Source: Chelonoidis abingdonii
Taxonomy: Eukaryota; Chordata; Testudines; Testudinidae
DNA length: 64,000 nucleotides
Assembly: GCF_003597395.2 (NCBI RefSeq)
Contig: NC_133773.1
Location: 74,936,688-75,000,687, forward strand
Direction: 5' to 3'
This document shows, one piece after another, positions 10,545 to 24,159 of the stretch. How positions within the stretch are numbered: position 1 is the stretch's first letter; every line of letters begins with the position of its first letter. A program made the position numbers and the translations under genes. The notes under the pieces were generated by a model. The model made no database searches. It worked only from the letters and a program-made list of their open reading frames with translations, and was not told the origin of the DNA.

Positions 10545-13500
10545 CTGGCCCTTCATACCCCTAATATAATTAAAACAAGGGAGGAAAAAACTTTTATCGT
10601 GGAGGCAGAGGTTAATGCAAGTGTTTAGCAGATGCTGTTCGGCAAAATCTTCTTTCTAAATAAACTCATTAAACCAAAATATTGGATCATTTCAACCCAG
10701 GTACAGTATGTCGCCGAGAATTTTGATGGAAAAAAATAGCGACACGGTCAGTTCAGTTATTGCTTTTCAAAGTGTTTGTGTGGAACTAGCAGAGGAAAAC
10801 ATAAAAACAGCTTCAGGAGTCACTTGCCGATTAACCAATGGCGATATACATACACCAGAAATACTTTAGCTTATTGCTAGTTAATGCACACAAAGAGCTC
10901 ACTAGCAATACGTTTTCACGCCGAGAGAAATGCAGTTATTATGGCTACTCATTGGACATGAGTTTCAAGTACAAAACTATAGGATCTGACTTTATAGCAA
11001 CTGACTTCTACAATAAGCAAACAATATGGTCAGGGAGATGGTTTTCAAAGAATGAGTTGCTTTTAAATAAGAGCAATAAAAACAAATCAAATGATTCTCT
11101 TCCAGCTTGCTAAGTTAATGTACATGCCACGACATCTATTCATCCGAACCAGTTATATGCCTGAAATCAGTTGCATGCTTGTTTAACTAGCCTGATTGGT
11201 AAGTAACCGAATATTTTTACAGCATGTTCTGAGCTTATTTTCTAGTTTTTACTAACAAATATATAAATATCTCTCTGCATTCCTCCCTCACCAATAAAAA
11301 ACAGGCATCTGTGGAAAGCAGGTTTAGTTATCGAAAAGGAATAGTTAAAGTTTTGTTTAACAGTCAGGAGGAGGAAATCTAGTAGATATTTAGCTATTTT
11401 GGTTTTGTAATCTTGAACACATTATAACAGGAAAATGAATCTCAGCTTGTAATTCACAGGGAAACTGGTAACTTGGAGGCGAGACTTGCGCCAAGAAATT
11501 GCTGTCATCTTCAAATGGAGCAGAATATTACTAAATAGCTGTGAAATATCAAATACTCACCCTAGGTGTCTTGGCTACTGAATAGAGTGTTTTGGTATAT
11601 ATTAGAATGCAATACTACAATATAGTCAGTGTGGAAAAACTGTGTCAACGGGAGCTGGTGAGTCGTAAATTAAGAAAGAGAGATAGAGATGCAGGAGTTT
11701 GCAAGGAGCCGAGAAGAAACTCAAATCCAATTGCTGCAAATGCTCAGTATGATACTCTGAAGATTAAGATATATTTGGTTAAGCAACAGAGAGTATGCAC
11801 TTTGGGAGAAAACAACAAACAAATGCTTCTTTCTGTGTATTATTATTCCGAGGACTAAAAGCGGATTTAAATAAGAGCTGTTACATTACACCAGCGTATT
11901 CAGGGACTGCTTTCTAGTTTTCACTATGGCTATAATGCAATATATTTGACGCAAAGAAACGATAAGGAATGTAAAAAAGAAGAATGCGATATTTACGTTT
12001 GTTGGCACCATGCTCAGTCTGTTTAGCTTGTTTCTGCTCTACAATAATGAAATCAAGAACTGTCTTTCGAGTTAAAATTTGCATTGACACAGGCAGGAGA
12101 AAAGGCCAATTGAAACAAAGAGAGGATTGTTGTGGTGTGAAAACTCACAGAACAATGAATCCCAATACATACATATGTTGTCCAATCGAGGAATATAGAG
12201 TTTAACCAAATATGTACAAATAACGATAAAAATTAAATGCATAGTTGATATAAATATAAGTATTTGCATTGATATGTATCTGGGTGTAAAACTGTATATG
12301 CAGTCTTATTCAAGAGTTTAAAACTTTTTATATTTAAAGTCAGGATACTGAAAATGGTGTGCTCGAATTTTCAGTATTTCAAGGAAACAATGTATGTACC
12401 ATACTGGCATTTTACACGTAAAAAATGACTGTGTGTATAATATGCCAATGTCGAAGCAGATAGATTAAAAATACTGTTTGAATGTTGCAGTGAATCCAGT
12501 CTAGTGATTTTCTTTAACATTTTGCTACTTTTGAGTTAAGTATTTTTGGTTTATGAGGAGGATATAGCCCTGCAGAGAACAAATGGGTATATTTGTTTCT
12601 AAATCTCCTCCCCCCACTGTTAAATTGTGCTTAATTGCAATGCTCTAGGAGAGTTTTAATATAATTCTGGATGCGTTGTAATTGTGAAAGTTTGTGGTGA
12701 ACCGCTACTATTGTCCCGATAACATCTCAAGTGATGAAAGAAACGGAAAACATGAGGCAGAGAAAAAGTAATAAAAGATTCTCGAGATACTAATCTGAAT
12801 ATCAGTCCACAAAGCTAACATCATTGCTCCTTCATTATTTCTATATAAAAGACTCGCTAAAGTTAAGAGCGGAACTGGATTTTAAATACGAATTTCCAGT
12901 ACTTCTTTATATATAAGTTATAAAGTCTATTTGAGAGCAAATGCAGTATGTGTGTTCTTAAATGTAAGTACTTATACAAACCCACCTATAATAGTTTGAT
13001 TTGCAATAGTCTTTTTCTTTCTGACCAGCGGATATGAAATCTCTGTAGCTAAAATTGATTTTTAAAAAAGATATCTTAGCTCAGTACTTTTCCTGTCATA
13101 AACATAAGTGATACACTGCATTTTTTTAAAAAAAGTAATACTTTGTTTTTAAAATTCATCTTTCCTGATATGTCACTGATTTAACTACTAAAATGGTCGC
13201 AAGTCAGGCGGGCATCTTCATCTAAATTATAAACAGACGGATATGTACTAGCTCACTGTAAGTAAAATATCTTGGTGCATACAAAGCTGAGCATGGCTTT
13301 GACTTTTCACATGCTTTTCGTCTCTTATTATATTGCAGGAATAATGCAATAAGTTAGGCTGCTGCATCCACTGGTTAAGTCTCTTCGAACTGGATGAGCA
13401 AGAAGAGCAAGAGACGAGAAAAGTCTCTTAATAATATACTGGAACTGAGTACATGGCATTTTGTCATATAAAGCTCAGCGGATGATCTGTGCCAGCAGGA

Positions 13501-14369
13501 GGAATCCTACGGAGGGCGCAATTCAGCAGCAGCGTCTTCACCTTCTCTGAATGAAATAAGTGTATAGCTATCTGCTTTACAAGACACCGTGCACCAGAAT
13601 CTGCAGCCCAAAGAAGCAAAGCATCACAATTGTTTTTCAGTCCCAGTGGTTGTCATTGTAGTTCATCATATGTGCACACATGCTATACTCCCCAAACAGC
13701 CAGAGAGCAGCTCCAACATTTATTTTGCATCTTACTTGTCTTCCCCTCCCTCCCGGCGAAAAGATTCAAAGTGCATGATAGCGGTTCAAAAAACATTTTT
13801 CAGCTTGGTCGTGTGTGCTATTTTTGAAAGCAGTCAGAATTAAACTAAATATTTGAAAAAGAGTAGACAGCTCATGGTTTTCTGAAAAATACTGATCTTT
13901 TCATATATTTATTTTCTTCTGTTTACCCAAGATAAATAAAAGTAAACAGGCCATAAGGGTTTAATGATATTTAACAGGCCAGAGGAATAGAACGCCATGT
14001 TCTGTGTTTTAGGAGAATGATATCCTAATAAGTGTTGTCCTTTTCTAAACCCTATTTTAAATTATTTTTAAAATAGAGACGTGAATTTAACAAACCATCA
14101 AACACACAAAAGCTCCTGGAGGGAGGGGGGGAAGGGTGTAGTGGTGGAGAGAAGTAGATTAAACTATACAGCAAAGAATCAATGGGTTCTACAGCTTTGA
14201 AAACTGAAATATAGTGTAATATCTGGTAAATTAAAGAATTTCGCATACAGATGACTTCCCTAAAGAACCAACTTCATCCAGCATTGCCCAATTCTCAACG
14301 TTAGTTTAATGACTTAAAAAAATAATGATCCATGGTGTACATTGGCTGGATAAACCTATTCTGAAAAGC

Positions 14370-14480
14370 CTTACTAGCAAGGGTAATTCTTACTCAAGGA
14401 AGTAGTTACCCTTACTCAATGGACAGTTGTCTTGAGTAACAACAGCTCATGTAAATGAGGATTTGCAGGATCGGACCTGA
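14370..14480. repeat. degraded TTACTCA-type palindromic repeat fragment
   Basis: The stretch contains TTCTTACTCAAGGAAGTAG, then CCTTACTCAATGGACAG, and ends with GCAGGATCGGACC. It resembles the sauropsid repeats built on TCAATGGGA/ACTCACGTGAGTAAGG cores and ending in GCAGGAT. It is old and short. Confidence 0.4.
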
Positions 14481-17400
14481 GAGGTATCTCCAGCATCTTT
14501 CTTGAATAAGCTTACGAATTTTTCTATTCTGATTTTAGAATGACTTGCTTAGAAGATAGTGCTACACAGTTGTTCCTAGTTAGGCTCTAAGTAATCTAAA
14601 CAAAATATACAGTTTTAATGTTTAAGTTCTCCTTTACCTTATCCCTCCAAAATATTATGGAACACAGAATCTTGGCTTTTTGAATGAGAATTTAAAATCT
14701 GGCCAGTGGCTGGAAATGTTTAGATCAGGTACCCCCAGCTTCTTCTAACTACAGTACCTGGCTGGGAGCAGACAAGAAGAAAGATGGAGCTTTTTTTGTG
14801 GGTGGTTAAAAACTGAGGCCTTTACAAGCCAACTCTGGGTTTGACCCCTTCACCTCATTGGAGGAACCAGGGTTCCCTTTATCCTTGTTTGTGCCCTAAC
14901 TACCTCACAGCAAGTACTGTCTCCCCGTGAATCGTTTGAAAAGTTTAGACGTGTTCAAATTTATAGAGTGCATAATGTCATTGACCTAAGACCAAATATA
15001 TTAGAAAGAGAGATAATTCTCAAATGTATTTTGAAGTGTCTAAGTACCAAGCGCCCTATGGATGGCAATCTGCATACTACTAAACCTCCATTTAGAAGTC
15101 CATAAACTAAATTCAACACAGAAACCCTGCAATAATATGGAGTTTTGAAGGGACGCTGGAGAAATATCATCTGAAGTCAAACCTGTCAATTCGCGTTAAT
15201 GAAAATAACTCTTGCCACGTTAGTTGCACTCAGTTACACTCACGCAGCCACATCATTGATTTCAACGGGTCTAGCAAAGGGCAAAATTTGGCCCTGTAAG
15301 TCTGCTTTAATTGCTGTGGATGGACGTATAGGAACCCTGGTGTTCGTTACTATTATCAGTACTGAAGGGCGCAAATATTTAAGGCATGATAATCTGTGCT
15401 ATTAAGTGTGTATTTTATACATACGCCTATATAAGCCCAAACAACAAGATAGCGTTCACTTTGTAAGTTTAAATGATGTGCAGCAAACACATGAACATGC
15501 CAATTTTACCTCCGCATGTGCGAGCAATTATTCAAAGATTGCTTCTATTTGGGACGAAGGATACAGAGTTGTATTGATGCCACTGAAAAGAATTTAAGAA
15601 ACCCATTGATCCCCAGAAGTATAATAAAGCCTTCATAAAATACTCTATTGAACAGACAATATTTCTTATTGAGTTTGTGGTGTTCACATAGTTTCCCCTC
15701 GTTTAATATTGTTTGCATTACTGGGGGAACTGTGTTTTGAAGCTGCTTTTAAAATCAGTGCTGATGGGATTGCTTGGGCGAAAGGAATTGTTTTGGTCAA
15801 TAAATATTTTTCCTGTTAACGTTAGGTTTACGTGCTTGCGGGAAACAAAGATTAGCCTGGCATTCCTTTGGTTGTATGCTAACAAAAAATAAGCACTTTT
15901 GTTGTCAATATTAATGGAGACACTCAATTTAGCTTTGGTTTTAAGCAGCGTTCAGAGATAAAAAGCAACCTTAAGTTGACCTAAAAATATTCCACTGGAG
16001 CTTCGGAAAGTAACTGTTATTTTGCCCAAACTGCCAAAATGTTAATATCGTATTTTCTGTGCCACTCGGTTCATCTACCTGCTGTGACACACTGTGCTAT
16101 GACTTGCCCACTAATTGTTCAAATACAAAGACTTGTGGATGAAAGCAGCTGCCTACAGCAAATGTTGTGTAACACACTTGTTCAGAAGCATCAGTGTGTT
16201 TAGCTGCATCCACCACAATTCCTATATATGTATCTAAATGTAATTGATCTAGTTGAGTGACGTCCTTTTTGGTAATTTGGATACACCAAGTCTCCAGTTA
16301 ATGACACATAATCAGCCTTTAGGTCACTTGGTCATTCTCTTATTACAAACCCCTCCTGCTCTCTCTGATCTCCTTTCAAACTAAATTTCACACAAACAAA
16401 TAAAAGTAAGACAGGGACAAGGGAGAAATATTGGAAAACTTCTGATACAGCACTGTAAACATTTGAGAAGAAAATCTAAAAGAGGATAGGAAAGAACATC
16501 TTATCAAAAAGAGAGCATTGTGTACAAAACTTGAAGAGAAAAAGTTCTGGCTTATGTTAGAAATGACACAAAATTAAAATAAAAATAATTACTAACAGAA
16601 ATGTCATAACATAAACACAGAAGGCAAAAGCCTTACTGGAAATGCGCACCAGTAGTGTAATTTATTGCTATAGATTATACAACTGATACGTGATTCGAAA
16701 AATGTTTCTTTGACTCACTTTGATCAGCAAAAACTTTTTATTTTTTACACTTATTTTATGAAAGCGAAAGAAACGGAACAGATTGAGAAATAAAGATCAA
16801 AAATGTAATTTACTTGTAAAAATCTATAGAAAAAAATGAAACGACTTCATGGACATAGCATTGTGTTAAATTGAAAACAAAAACCAATATTTTGTGTAAC
16901 CAAAGATCTTAACATTGTTTTTATTTTTATTACCAGCAGGAGCTAAAGAACCATTTTACTAGGTACTTTAAGAATATTTTTTTGATCTAAGTCCAGGTGA
17001 ATATTTTCCATCACAAATACTCTGTATGTATTATATGTATATAATAAACAACTTTACTTCACATATTTATATAAATATAGATATACACATAAGTGTAGCT
17101 ATAGAAAGACATATATGTCTTACATAACATTTTATGTGCCTTATAAACAGTCTGCAGTATATGTAGAAAACGATTTAAATATTACTAAATTAAAGTTGAT
17201 TAACAGATTATTTTAAAAAAACAGTGAAAGTAGCATCATTCAAGTGTTTGTTTGCATTTAGACAAGAATTCTGAAACAGGACTGAATTCCACACTGTTAT
17301 TCAAACATCAGCAATTGACGCATCATTATCAACATAAATTTTTTTCAAACATCTCATTTGTATTTAAGAGCCATAGGATTCAGAAAGCGACAATTGAGCA

Positions 17401-18922
17401 TGTAAGTAGAGCTTTTGCACCCTTTAGGAGACTTTACACAGGAAGAAAAATTGAGCAATTAATACAGTGAAAGGAAACTCACAAGGCCTCAGGTATTATA
17501 AATCTTATGTGTTCATTACATTCACAATCTTTTTAGGCATTTCTAGAACACATTTTCATCCACATGTGAAAAGTTCAGCTAGAATATTTATGCTTAGCAG
17601 TGTTATTATCCGATAGAGTTAATCAAATGGCAATGTATTGAGAAATCCTGTACACTATGATCGGATTTTCTGTCTCTCTGGGTACATACACATGTATATT
17701 TAAATTCCCGAAGTATGGAAAGTGGCTGGTGATCCTCCTCCTCAAATATATTGTCACATATTGCATTTCAAGTGTCAGTGCCTCTCATCACAAAGTATCA
17801 TACAGACTTAATCCCACCCAACATGGAGTGGTCTGCCAGGCATGCACACGCAATAACTAACTTGCCCCTTGGTAACTCAGTGGGCACTGAGGGAGCTGAG
17901 CAGAATTTAGACATTGGAGGCTGTGAATAAGCACTGTTATAGTAGCATGCTATTGGGTTAACGTTGTGCTTCTGGGGTGATATTTGAGTGGAAGGCTGAG
18001 TTTTGAAAGAGAAATTAAAGGAATTATAGTTTGAATAAAAACAGCTCAAGTCACTCGAATTACATGGGCAAGGGACTGCACCAAACCGCCATCTCTGGGA
18101 GGGGGGATTCCCCGTGTGCAGAATACCTCACTGTTACTGTACCCCTAGTATGGCTCGCTAGAGGACACAAGCCCCCCCGCACACACTAAGGACCAAGTCA
18201 GGCCCTGCTAGCTCAGGTAGTTCTACCTAGGCGTTTAATGCTTTTTGGATAGGGGATGGGGCGCATGGGGATGATTTACAGATTCTTTTAACCCCTCGAT
18301 CAGCCCTCGTGGCCTGACGTGGGCTAGATAGTTGTTTTAAATACTATCTCTGGGTGACTGCGTTCCCTGGGCTCTGAGAAGCTGCGCGTTTGATCTGAGG
18401 CGCTGATGTTCCCCCTCCATTTATCTTCTGCAGAACCCGGCCTTTGTCTCCCAGCATCTCAATCAAGCTGCATAGCTGAGCGACGGTGTCAAATCCCCCC
18501 CAGTTCGCGGTCAGATCTGAGAGGGAGAGGCTGGAGCCCAGCCTGCGAACCAGCTACCACCTTCGCTTCAGATTTGAATGCAGACCCTTTAAAGATCTAG
18601 ATCGGGGTGGGTTATCCTTGCAGCAAAGGACTTTGCTTCCTCCACGGCAGTAATCACCATCTGTATTGCTCTGGTGACTGCTATAGAAGGAAATCCCCTT
18701 TGCAAATGTAACCATCACAGGGTGGAACCCCCCACCCCCCCCCTCCGCCTCCTTTTGGTCTTGCAAGCGTGTGATAAGCTCCTATAGGTCCGGAAAGGGT
18801 TAACTGCTGCCCCTCCGCCTCCTTCACTCTCCGGGAGCCCCCTGAATGCCACCGCTTTCCTCCAGAGGTCTCATTAGGGAAACCCTAACTGCTATTTTCA
18901 ACATTTCCTCAATCAAGCGCCT

Positions 18923-18949
18923 TTAAATATAGCTCCACAAACAAATTGG
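18923..18949. promoter_or_regulatory. MEF2, FOX and CCAAT motif cluster
   Basis: TTAAATATAG at 18923-18932 exactly fits the MEF2 consensus YTA(W)4TAR. ACAAACAAA at 18937-18945 is a forkhead-type site and ATTGG at 18945-18949 an inverted CCAAT. MEF2C and forkhead factors act in heart and arch tissues where HAND2 is used. Chance occurrence in AT-rich DNA cannot be excluded. Confidence 0.3.
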
Positions 18950-19894
18950 CGGCAAAAAGCGTAGATTTTGTCAGACGTGAGACCAATCCAATATTTCACC
19001 CTTGTTTGCTTTGTAATTACTGGATGGCTTGTGGCTACCTCCTTGACTCACTGGGGCAAACTGCCCCCGCCCGCTCTTTTTCACCCTTTAAAGTGTGGGA
19101 TGAACCAGCCTGTTGTGCTACTAAACAAGGGATCTCAGAAATAAAAATCCCTTCCCAAATGCAGCCTGCGGGCCATTCGCCGCAGTTAGCGGCTTGCTAG
19201 CTAGACTTATGATTTTTCCAAGCTACGCTCTCTGCTCCTACAGCACTTTTGTTGCAGTTCACACACTCGCAAGCTGTGCCCTTGCAGGTATTTGTAAGTG
19301 GTTAGTTAGTCTTTGCTCTACTGGAATGAATCTCTCTGTCTCTCTGTTTAACTGCTATTATGATTTGTTATATTTTCCACAGCGCTTATTCTTGTTTGAC
19401 TGTTGTACAAAGCTGCTTTAAATCTGCTGCAGGGAGAATAAAACTTAAAGCTGCTTGAATGGATTCCTATAGACTTGTGGGCTAGCCCTGGCCCACTTTA
19501 GTTCCTGCCTAGCAATCCCTCTGCATAAATCAGGCCCCGAGTAAGGTCGATGTCTGCAGTCAAGGCAACAATCAACTAGCTAATATCAACAAAAACAGTA
19601 GTTAACTCAAATTATGTCCCAAGCCTTACATTTAACAGAGAAAAGGCAGGCTGTGCACTATTAACAAAGCTGTTATATTTACTTTGCTGTGAACTGAGAG
19701 AACTTTTATGATAAAGGCATATAATACAACACGAAAGGGAACTATGACCATAAATCTCTTTTTATGGATTCCCTCTTTAGCAGAAAAACACAGTAATTCA
19801 ACAATTTTATGATTAATCTATTTTGCAGGTACATTTGAAGTTATTTATACAAGAAAGTATGAATATCACACACATACACACTCTTTCTTGATTT

Positions 19895-19975
19895 ATATGG
19901 GCCTGATTCTGCTCCCATTGAATTCAGTGACAAAACTCTCATTGACAACCATGGAAGCAGGGTTGATTCCTATCA
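19895..19975. repeat. TCAATGGGA-type palindromic repeat fragment
   Basis: GGGCCTGATTCTGCTCCCAT is followed by a CATTGACAACCATGGAAGCAGG half that is its approximate reverse complement. It belongs to the same broad class as the copies near 3509 and 8127. From about this point repeat density rises to the right. Confidence 0.45.
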
Positions 19976-21009
19976 GTATATAGTGCACATATGATTACTG
20001 TGGGTACACATTCTGAGATTAGTTATAGTGTCATTTGTCTCATATGAAGAATCTTTAAAAAATTTACACATCTATATGGGATTATAATTCTGGAATAATT
20101 CTATAATCTAATCTAAAATGAACATATTGAATTGTCTCCTCTCTTTTTGCACCAGAATCACTGATGTTTGAGATTGTTAAACCACCTAATGCAATAAAAG
20201 ATATTAAGTACATAGTGTCTTCAGAGAATTTACTTACTCAGAATCTTGTCCTACTATAAAACTACCTTAATATTTCATAAAGCTGTTTCATTCACTACTA
20301 GCATAGCATGTTAGCTTCTATTTCACTAGGGAGAGTTTGATTAATCCTGCTTTCCATGCCTTATTCTGGTTCCTGTTTACTGTCATAATGCAGAATCCTG
20401 CCTTCCTTGAACACCCAGGCCACCAATTTAAGGCCACCAATTTAAGTGAATAGGAGAGCAAGGAATGCAGAGTGGGGCGTATAGTTTGTCACCTGGTTTA
20501 ATACTGCAGACCTGGGAAATGATTATTTCTCCTAGAATCCAATACTTTTCTCGACACATCATCTATATAACACACACAGGCACACACTCACACCCACATC
20601 TTCAGTACTATCACTGACCACTGAGTTTTGTAACTGGCAGTTTAGAAAAGCAAAAAAGCAGTATGAGTTTATGGAATGAGGTGTAATCTTTAAAAGTATG
20701 TTTCTTTTCAAAGGACTATTCCCACATATTATTACATGAAAGATGGAACATTATTTCCCAGTGCGTTTATTTGCATAGAATATGAAAATTATCACATAGC
20801 CCTACATTTCTTAAGAACACTTTCAAACTGACTCAATGTGTTAGCTACAGTATATAATGGCTGATCCTAATCACATATAATCACATCTACACAAATGTAT
20901 ATTTTAGTTTTTGAGTCCAATCCCGCAGTTCTTCTTCCTGCAAGTGGTGTCATTAAAGAAGTTAGTGGGATTGCTTATCTGAGCAGTGATTACTCACCTG
21001 AATTAGAGT
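19976..21009. other. non-coding, nothing recognised apart from a small tandem duplication
   Basis: No gene or recognisable transposon is seen. A 14-bp unit, AGGCCACCAATTTA, is duplicated head-to-tail at 20417-20444. A short run of ACACAC-type sequence lies near 20570-20590. Confidence 0.5.
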
Positions 21010-21172
21010 CTCAGGATTTAGACCCTGACCCTGAAAAAGCTTTTGACTTCAGTAGAACTACTCACAGTGCATAAAGTTAAGCCTGTCTGCTGTACTGTGT
21101 AAATCACAGCACCCATTCACTTCAATGTTACAAAACTCAATTTTTATTTATAATGCAAAAAGATATGGACTG
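21010..21172 (+). repeat. left copy of an inverted repeat pair
   Basis: This stretch, from TCAGGATTTAGACCCTGACC to AAGATATGGACT, matches the reverse complement of 24917-25083 with scattered differences and small indels. Shared segments include TTGACTTCAGTAGAACTACT and CACTTCAATGTTACAAAA. It may be one member of a dispersed family of which two copies landed in opposite orientation. Confidence 0.55.
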
Positions 21173-21913
21173 ACTTTTGGAAAGTGGACATGCCTGTGTT
21201 GTGTCCAATGTACATGACCAAAACTGGGTTGCATGTGTGTGAAAATATAGTCACATATAAATGAGGCATTTTTGTATATGCACTTTTAAAAATGTGGGTC
21301 TATAAAAGTACAGGGTACAATAGGCATAACTTACACCTGAAAGGCAGAAAATGATTTTTTCTATATTCAAGGGTATGTCTAAATGTTTAATGATTTTTTT
21401 TTCTCTATAATGCTATGCTCAGCAATGCTGCCAACCACAGCAACTTTCTGCTCAAAGGTCCACAATTTCTCTTTAGTACCCTGCAAATTCACAAAGATGG
21501 AGTGACATTCCCAAATAGTAAAATTCACACAGCCATCTTTATATTTTAGATATTCATTTAGGCTGATGGTATTAAAATTAAAAACATGCACTTTCAGGAA
21601 TGCAGGTTGTCTGCATATAACTATTTCTCCCCGTACCCAGCCCCAAACAACTCAGCTTCCCATGAAACAAATGTTGACTCAGTCATTAAATTGTTTTAAA
21701 CAGTAGCAAATAAAACAATGATGCCCTTAATGTTTTAGTTGTTCAAACAACAGTTGGATAAGCTCTTTCAGCTGGAAGCATTTTTCTAATACCTTTGTAG
21801 GTAATAGACTTCCTATTATGCACTGCTGTGTGAATATCAAAGACTGCACGTTGGGCAGACAGTTACCATTTTATCCAAAATGTCACAAAGAAGACAACAC
21901 AAAAAAACTGAAT

Positions 21914-22216
21914 GGCAGTGTCTACATTAGGCTTTTTTTTCTTAACGTTTCCCACTACTACCATAGCACATGTGCAGCTCCACTGGTGGTAACAATGGTG
22001 GCAACATGAGTATAGATTGGCTGCCTGCATTTCAATCCCTGTGTTTTACAACCCTGATCAGTGGTCTGGATGCTATGGTGGTTAAAACACAGGTGGCCAT
22101 TCGTGGCTTGCCTATGCTAGAGCTCCCACTGCTGTTGTTGCCAATGGAGCTGCCATTTGTGATAGCAATGGTGGAAAGTTTTAAGTAATTACAGCAAAAG
22201 GCTAGTGTAGACAAGA
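21914..22216. mobile_element. MITE with GTCTACA/TGTAGAC termini (copy 1)
   Basis: The left end reads GGCAGTGTCTACATTAGGC and the right end GGCTAGTGTAGACAAGATC, which are approximate terminal inverted repeats. The interior is non-coding and about 260 bp long. The same terminal GTCTACA motif bounds the elements at 27940, 29299, 32472 and 53202. It is a non-autonomous DNA transposon by structure, and its superfamily is not certain. Confidence 0.55.
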
Positions 22217-22533
22217 TCAAATGTGAATTAAACATTCTCAGGAAGTTTAGACTTCAAATTAGGTTTTGAGGAAAAAAAAATTCTTACAAAAGCCTAATCT
22301 GAATAAAATGTTTCAATAATTAAAAATCAACTGAAAGATTTTTTTTAAAATGTGGTTTTAGATGTTCCTGTGACACAGAAGCTCCTTGGCAAAGGGTGCC
22401 CTGTTCTTTTCAAGGAACTCTAATTTCAGACCTGAAAAACTCACTACACCAAACATGTCTTGCAAGATATTTATCCATAAAAAGTACCATGTAAAGTACC
22501 TACAGCAAGCTTGTAACTTGTCAAGATTCATAA

Positions 22534-24151
22534 TAGGGCTGCCAATTAATGGCAGTTAACTTACGTGATTAACTAAAAAAAATTAATTGTGATTAAAAAA
22601 TTAAACCATAGAATACCAATTGAAATGTATTAAATATTGTGGATGTTTTTCTACATTTTCATATATATCAATTTCAATTACAACACAGACTACAAAGTGT
22701 ACAGTGCTCATTTTATATTATTTTTGGTTACAAGTATTTGCATTGTAAAAAACAAACGAAATAGTATTTTTCAATTCACCTAATACAAGTACTGTAGTGC
22801 AATCTCTTTATCATGAAATTTGAACTTACAAATGCAGAATTATGTGCAAAAAACCCTACATTCAAAATTAAACAATATAAAACTTTAGCGCTGACAAGTC
22901 CACTCAGTGCTTCTTCTTGTTCAGCCAATTGCTAAGAGAAACAAGTTTGTTTACAAATATGGGAGATAATGATGCCCACTTCTTAATTACAATGTCACCT
23001 GAAAGTGAGAACAGGGGTTCACATGGCACTGCTGTAGCTGGCATTGCAAGATATTTATGTGCCGGGTGCGCTAAAGATTCATATGCATCTTCATGCTTCT
23101 GCCATCGTTCCAGAGAATATGCATCCATCTTAATGACGCTCCTTAAAAAATAATGTGTTAATTAAATTTGTGACTGAACTCCTTGGGGGAGAATGTTTCT
23201 TGCTCTGTTTTACCCACATTCTGCCATATATTTATGCTACAGCAGTCTCGGATGATGACCCAGCACATGTTGTTCATTTTAAGAACACTTTCACTGCAGA
23301 TTTGACAAAATGCAAAGAAGGTACCAATGTGAAATTTCTAAAGCACTCAAGATTTAAGAATCTGAGAGGGATGAGGTATGGCGCATGCTTTCAGAAGTCT
23401 TAAAAGAGCAACACTCTGATGAGGAAACTACAGAACCCAAAGCACCAAAAAAGAAAATCAACCTTCTGCTAGTGGCATCTGACTCAGATGATGAAAATGA
23501 ACATGTGCCGGTCCATGCTGCTTTGGATTGTTCTTGAGCAGAACGCGTTATCAGCATGGGTGCATGTCCTCTGGAATGGTGGCTGAAGCATTGAGGGACA
23601 GATGAATCTTTAGCGCATTTGGCATGTAGTTATCTTGCGATGCTGGCTACAGCAGTGCCATGCAAACACCTGTTCTCACTTTCAGGTGACATTGTAAACA
23701 AGAAGCAGTCAGTATTATCTTCTGCAAATGTAAACAAACTTGTTTGTCTGAGCAATTGGCTGGACAAGAAGTAGGACTGAATGGACTTGTCGGCTCTAAA
23801 GTTTTACATTGTTTTATTTTTGAATGTAGGTTTTTTTGTACATAATTCTACATTTGTAAGTTCAACTTACATGATAAAGAAATTGCACTTGTATTAGGTG
23901 AATTGAAAAATACTATTTCTTTTGTTTTTTACAGTGCAAATATTTATAATAAAAATAAATATAAAATGAGCACTGTACCCTTTGTATTCTGTGTTGTAAC
24001 TGAAATCAATATATTTTAAAATGTAAAAAACATCCAAAAATATTTAAATAAACAGTATTTGATTATTGTTTAACAGCTTGATTAATCACAATTGATTTGT
24101 TTAATCGTGCAATTAATTATGACTAATTTTTTAAATCATTTGACAGCCCTA
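22534..24151. mobile_element. hAT transposon copy with very long inverted arms and 8-bp target duplication
   Basis: The element starts TAGGGCTG and ends CAGCCCTA, flanked by the identical 8-mer ATTCATAA at 22526-22533 and 24152-24159, which is diagnostic of hAT insertion. Its arms (about 22534-23143 and 23545-24151) are inverted copies of each other, and each carries the transposase C-terminus. The plus-strand copy near 23640-23775 reads LFSLSGDIVNKK...VNKLVCLSNWLDKK, and the minus-strand copy near 22911-23070 reads LFSLSGDIVIKKWASLSPIFVNKLVSLSNWL. These match hAT C-terminal dimerisation domains. The spacer encodes a further transposase fragment. Most of a transposase gene is missing, so this copy is non-autonomous. 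Confidence 0.85.
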
Positions 24152-24159
24152 ATTCATAA

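Larger units (their letters stand above)
10545..19890. promoter_or_regulatory. transposon-poor upstream region of HAND2, probable enhancer-bearing
   Basis: No protein-coding gene is supported in this 9.3 kb. I recognise no LINE, SINE or DNA transposon in it except short degraded fragments near 14370-14480 and 15215-15300. In mouse, a right-ventricle enhancer lies a few kb upstream of Hand2 and a branchial-arch enhancer further out, so homologous elements would be expected here. I cannot place them from sequence alone. A divergent lncRNA could run through this region on the plus strand, but I see no decisive exon. Confidence 0.5.
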
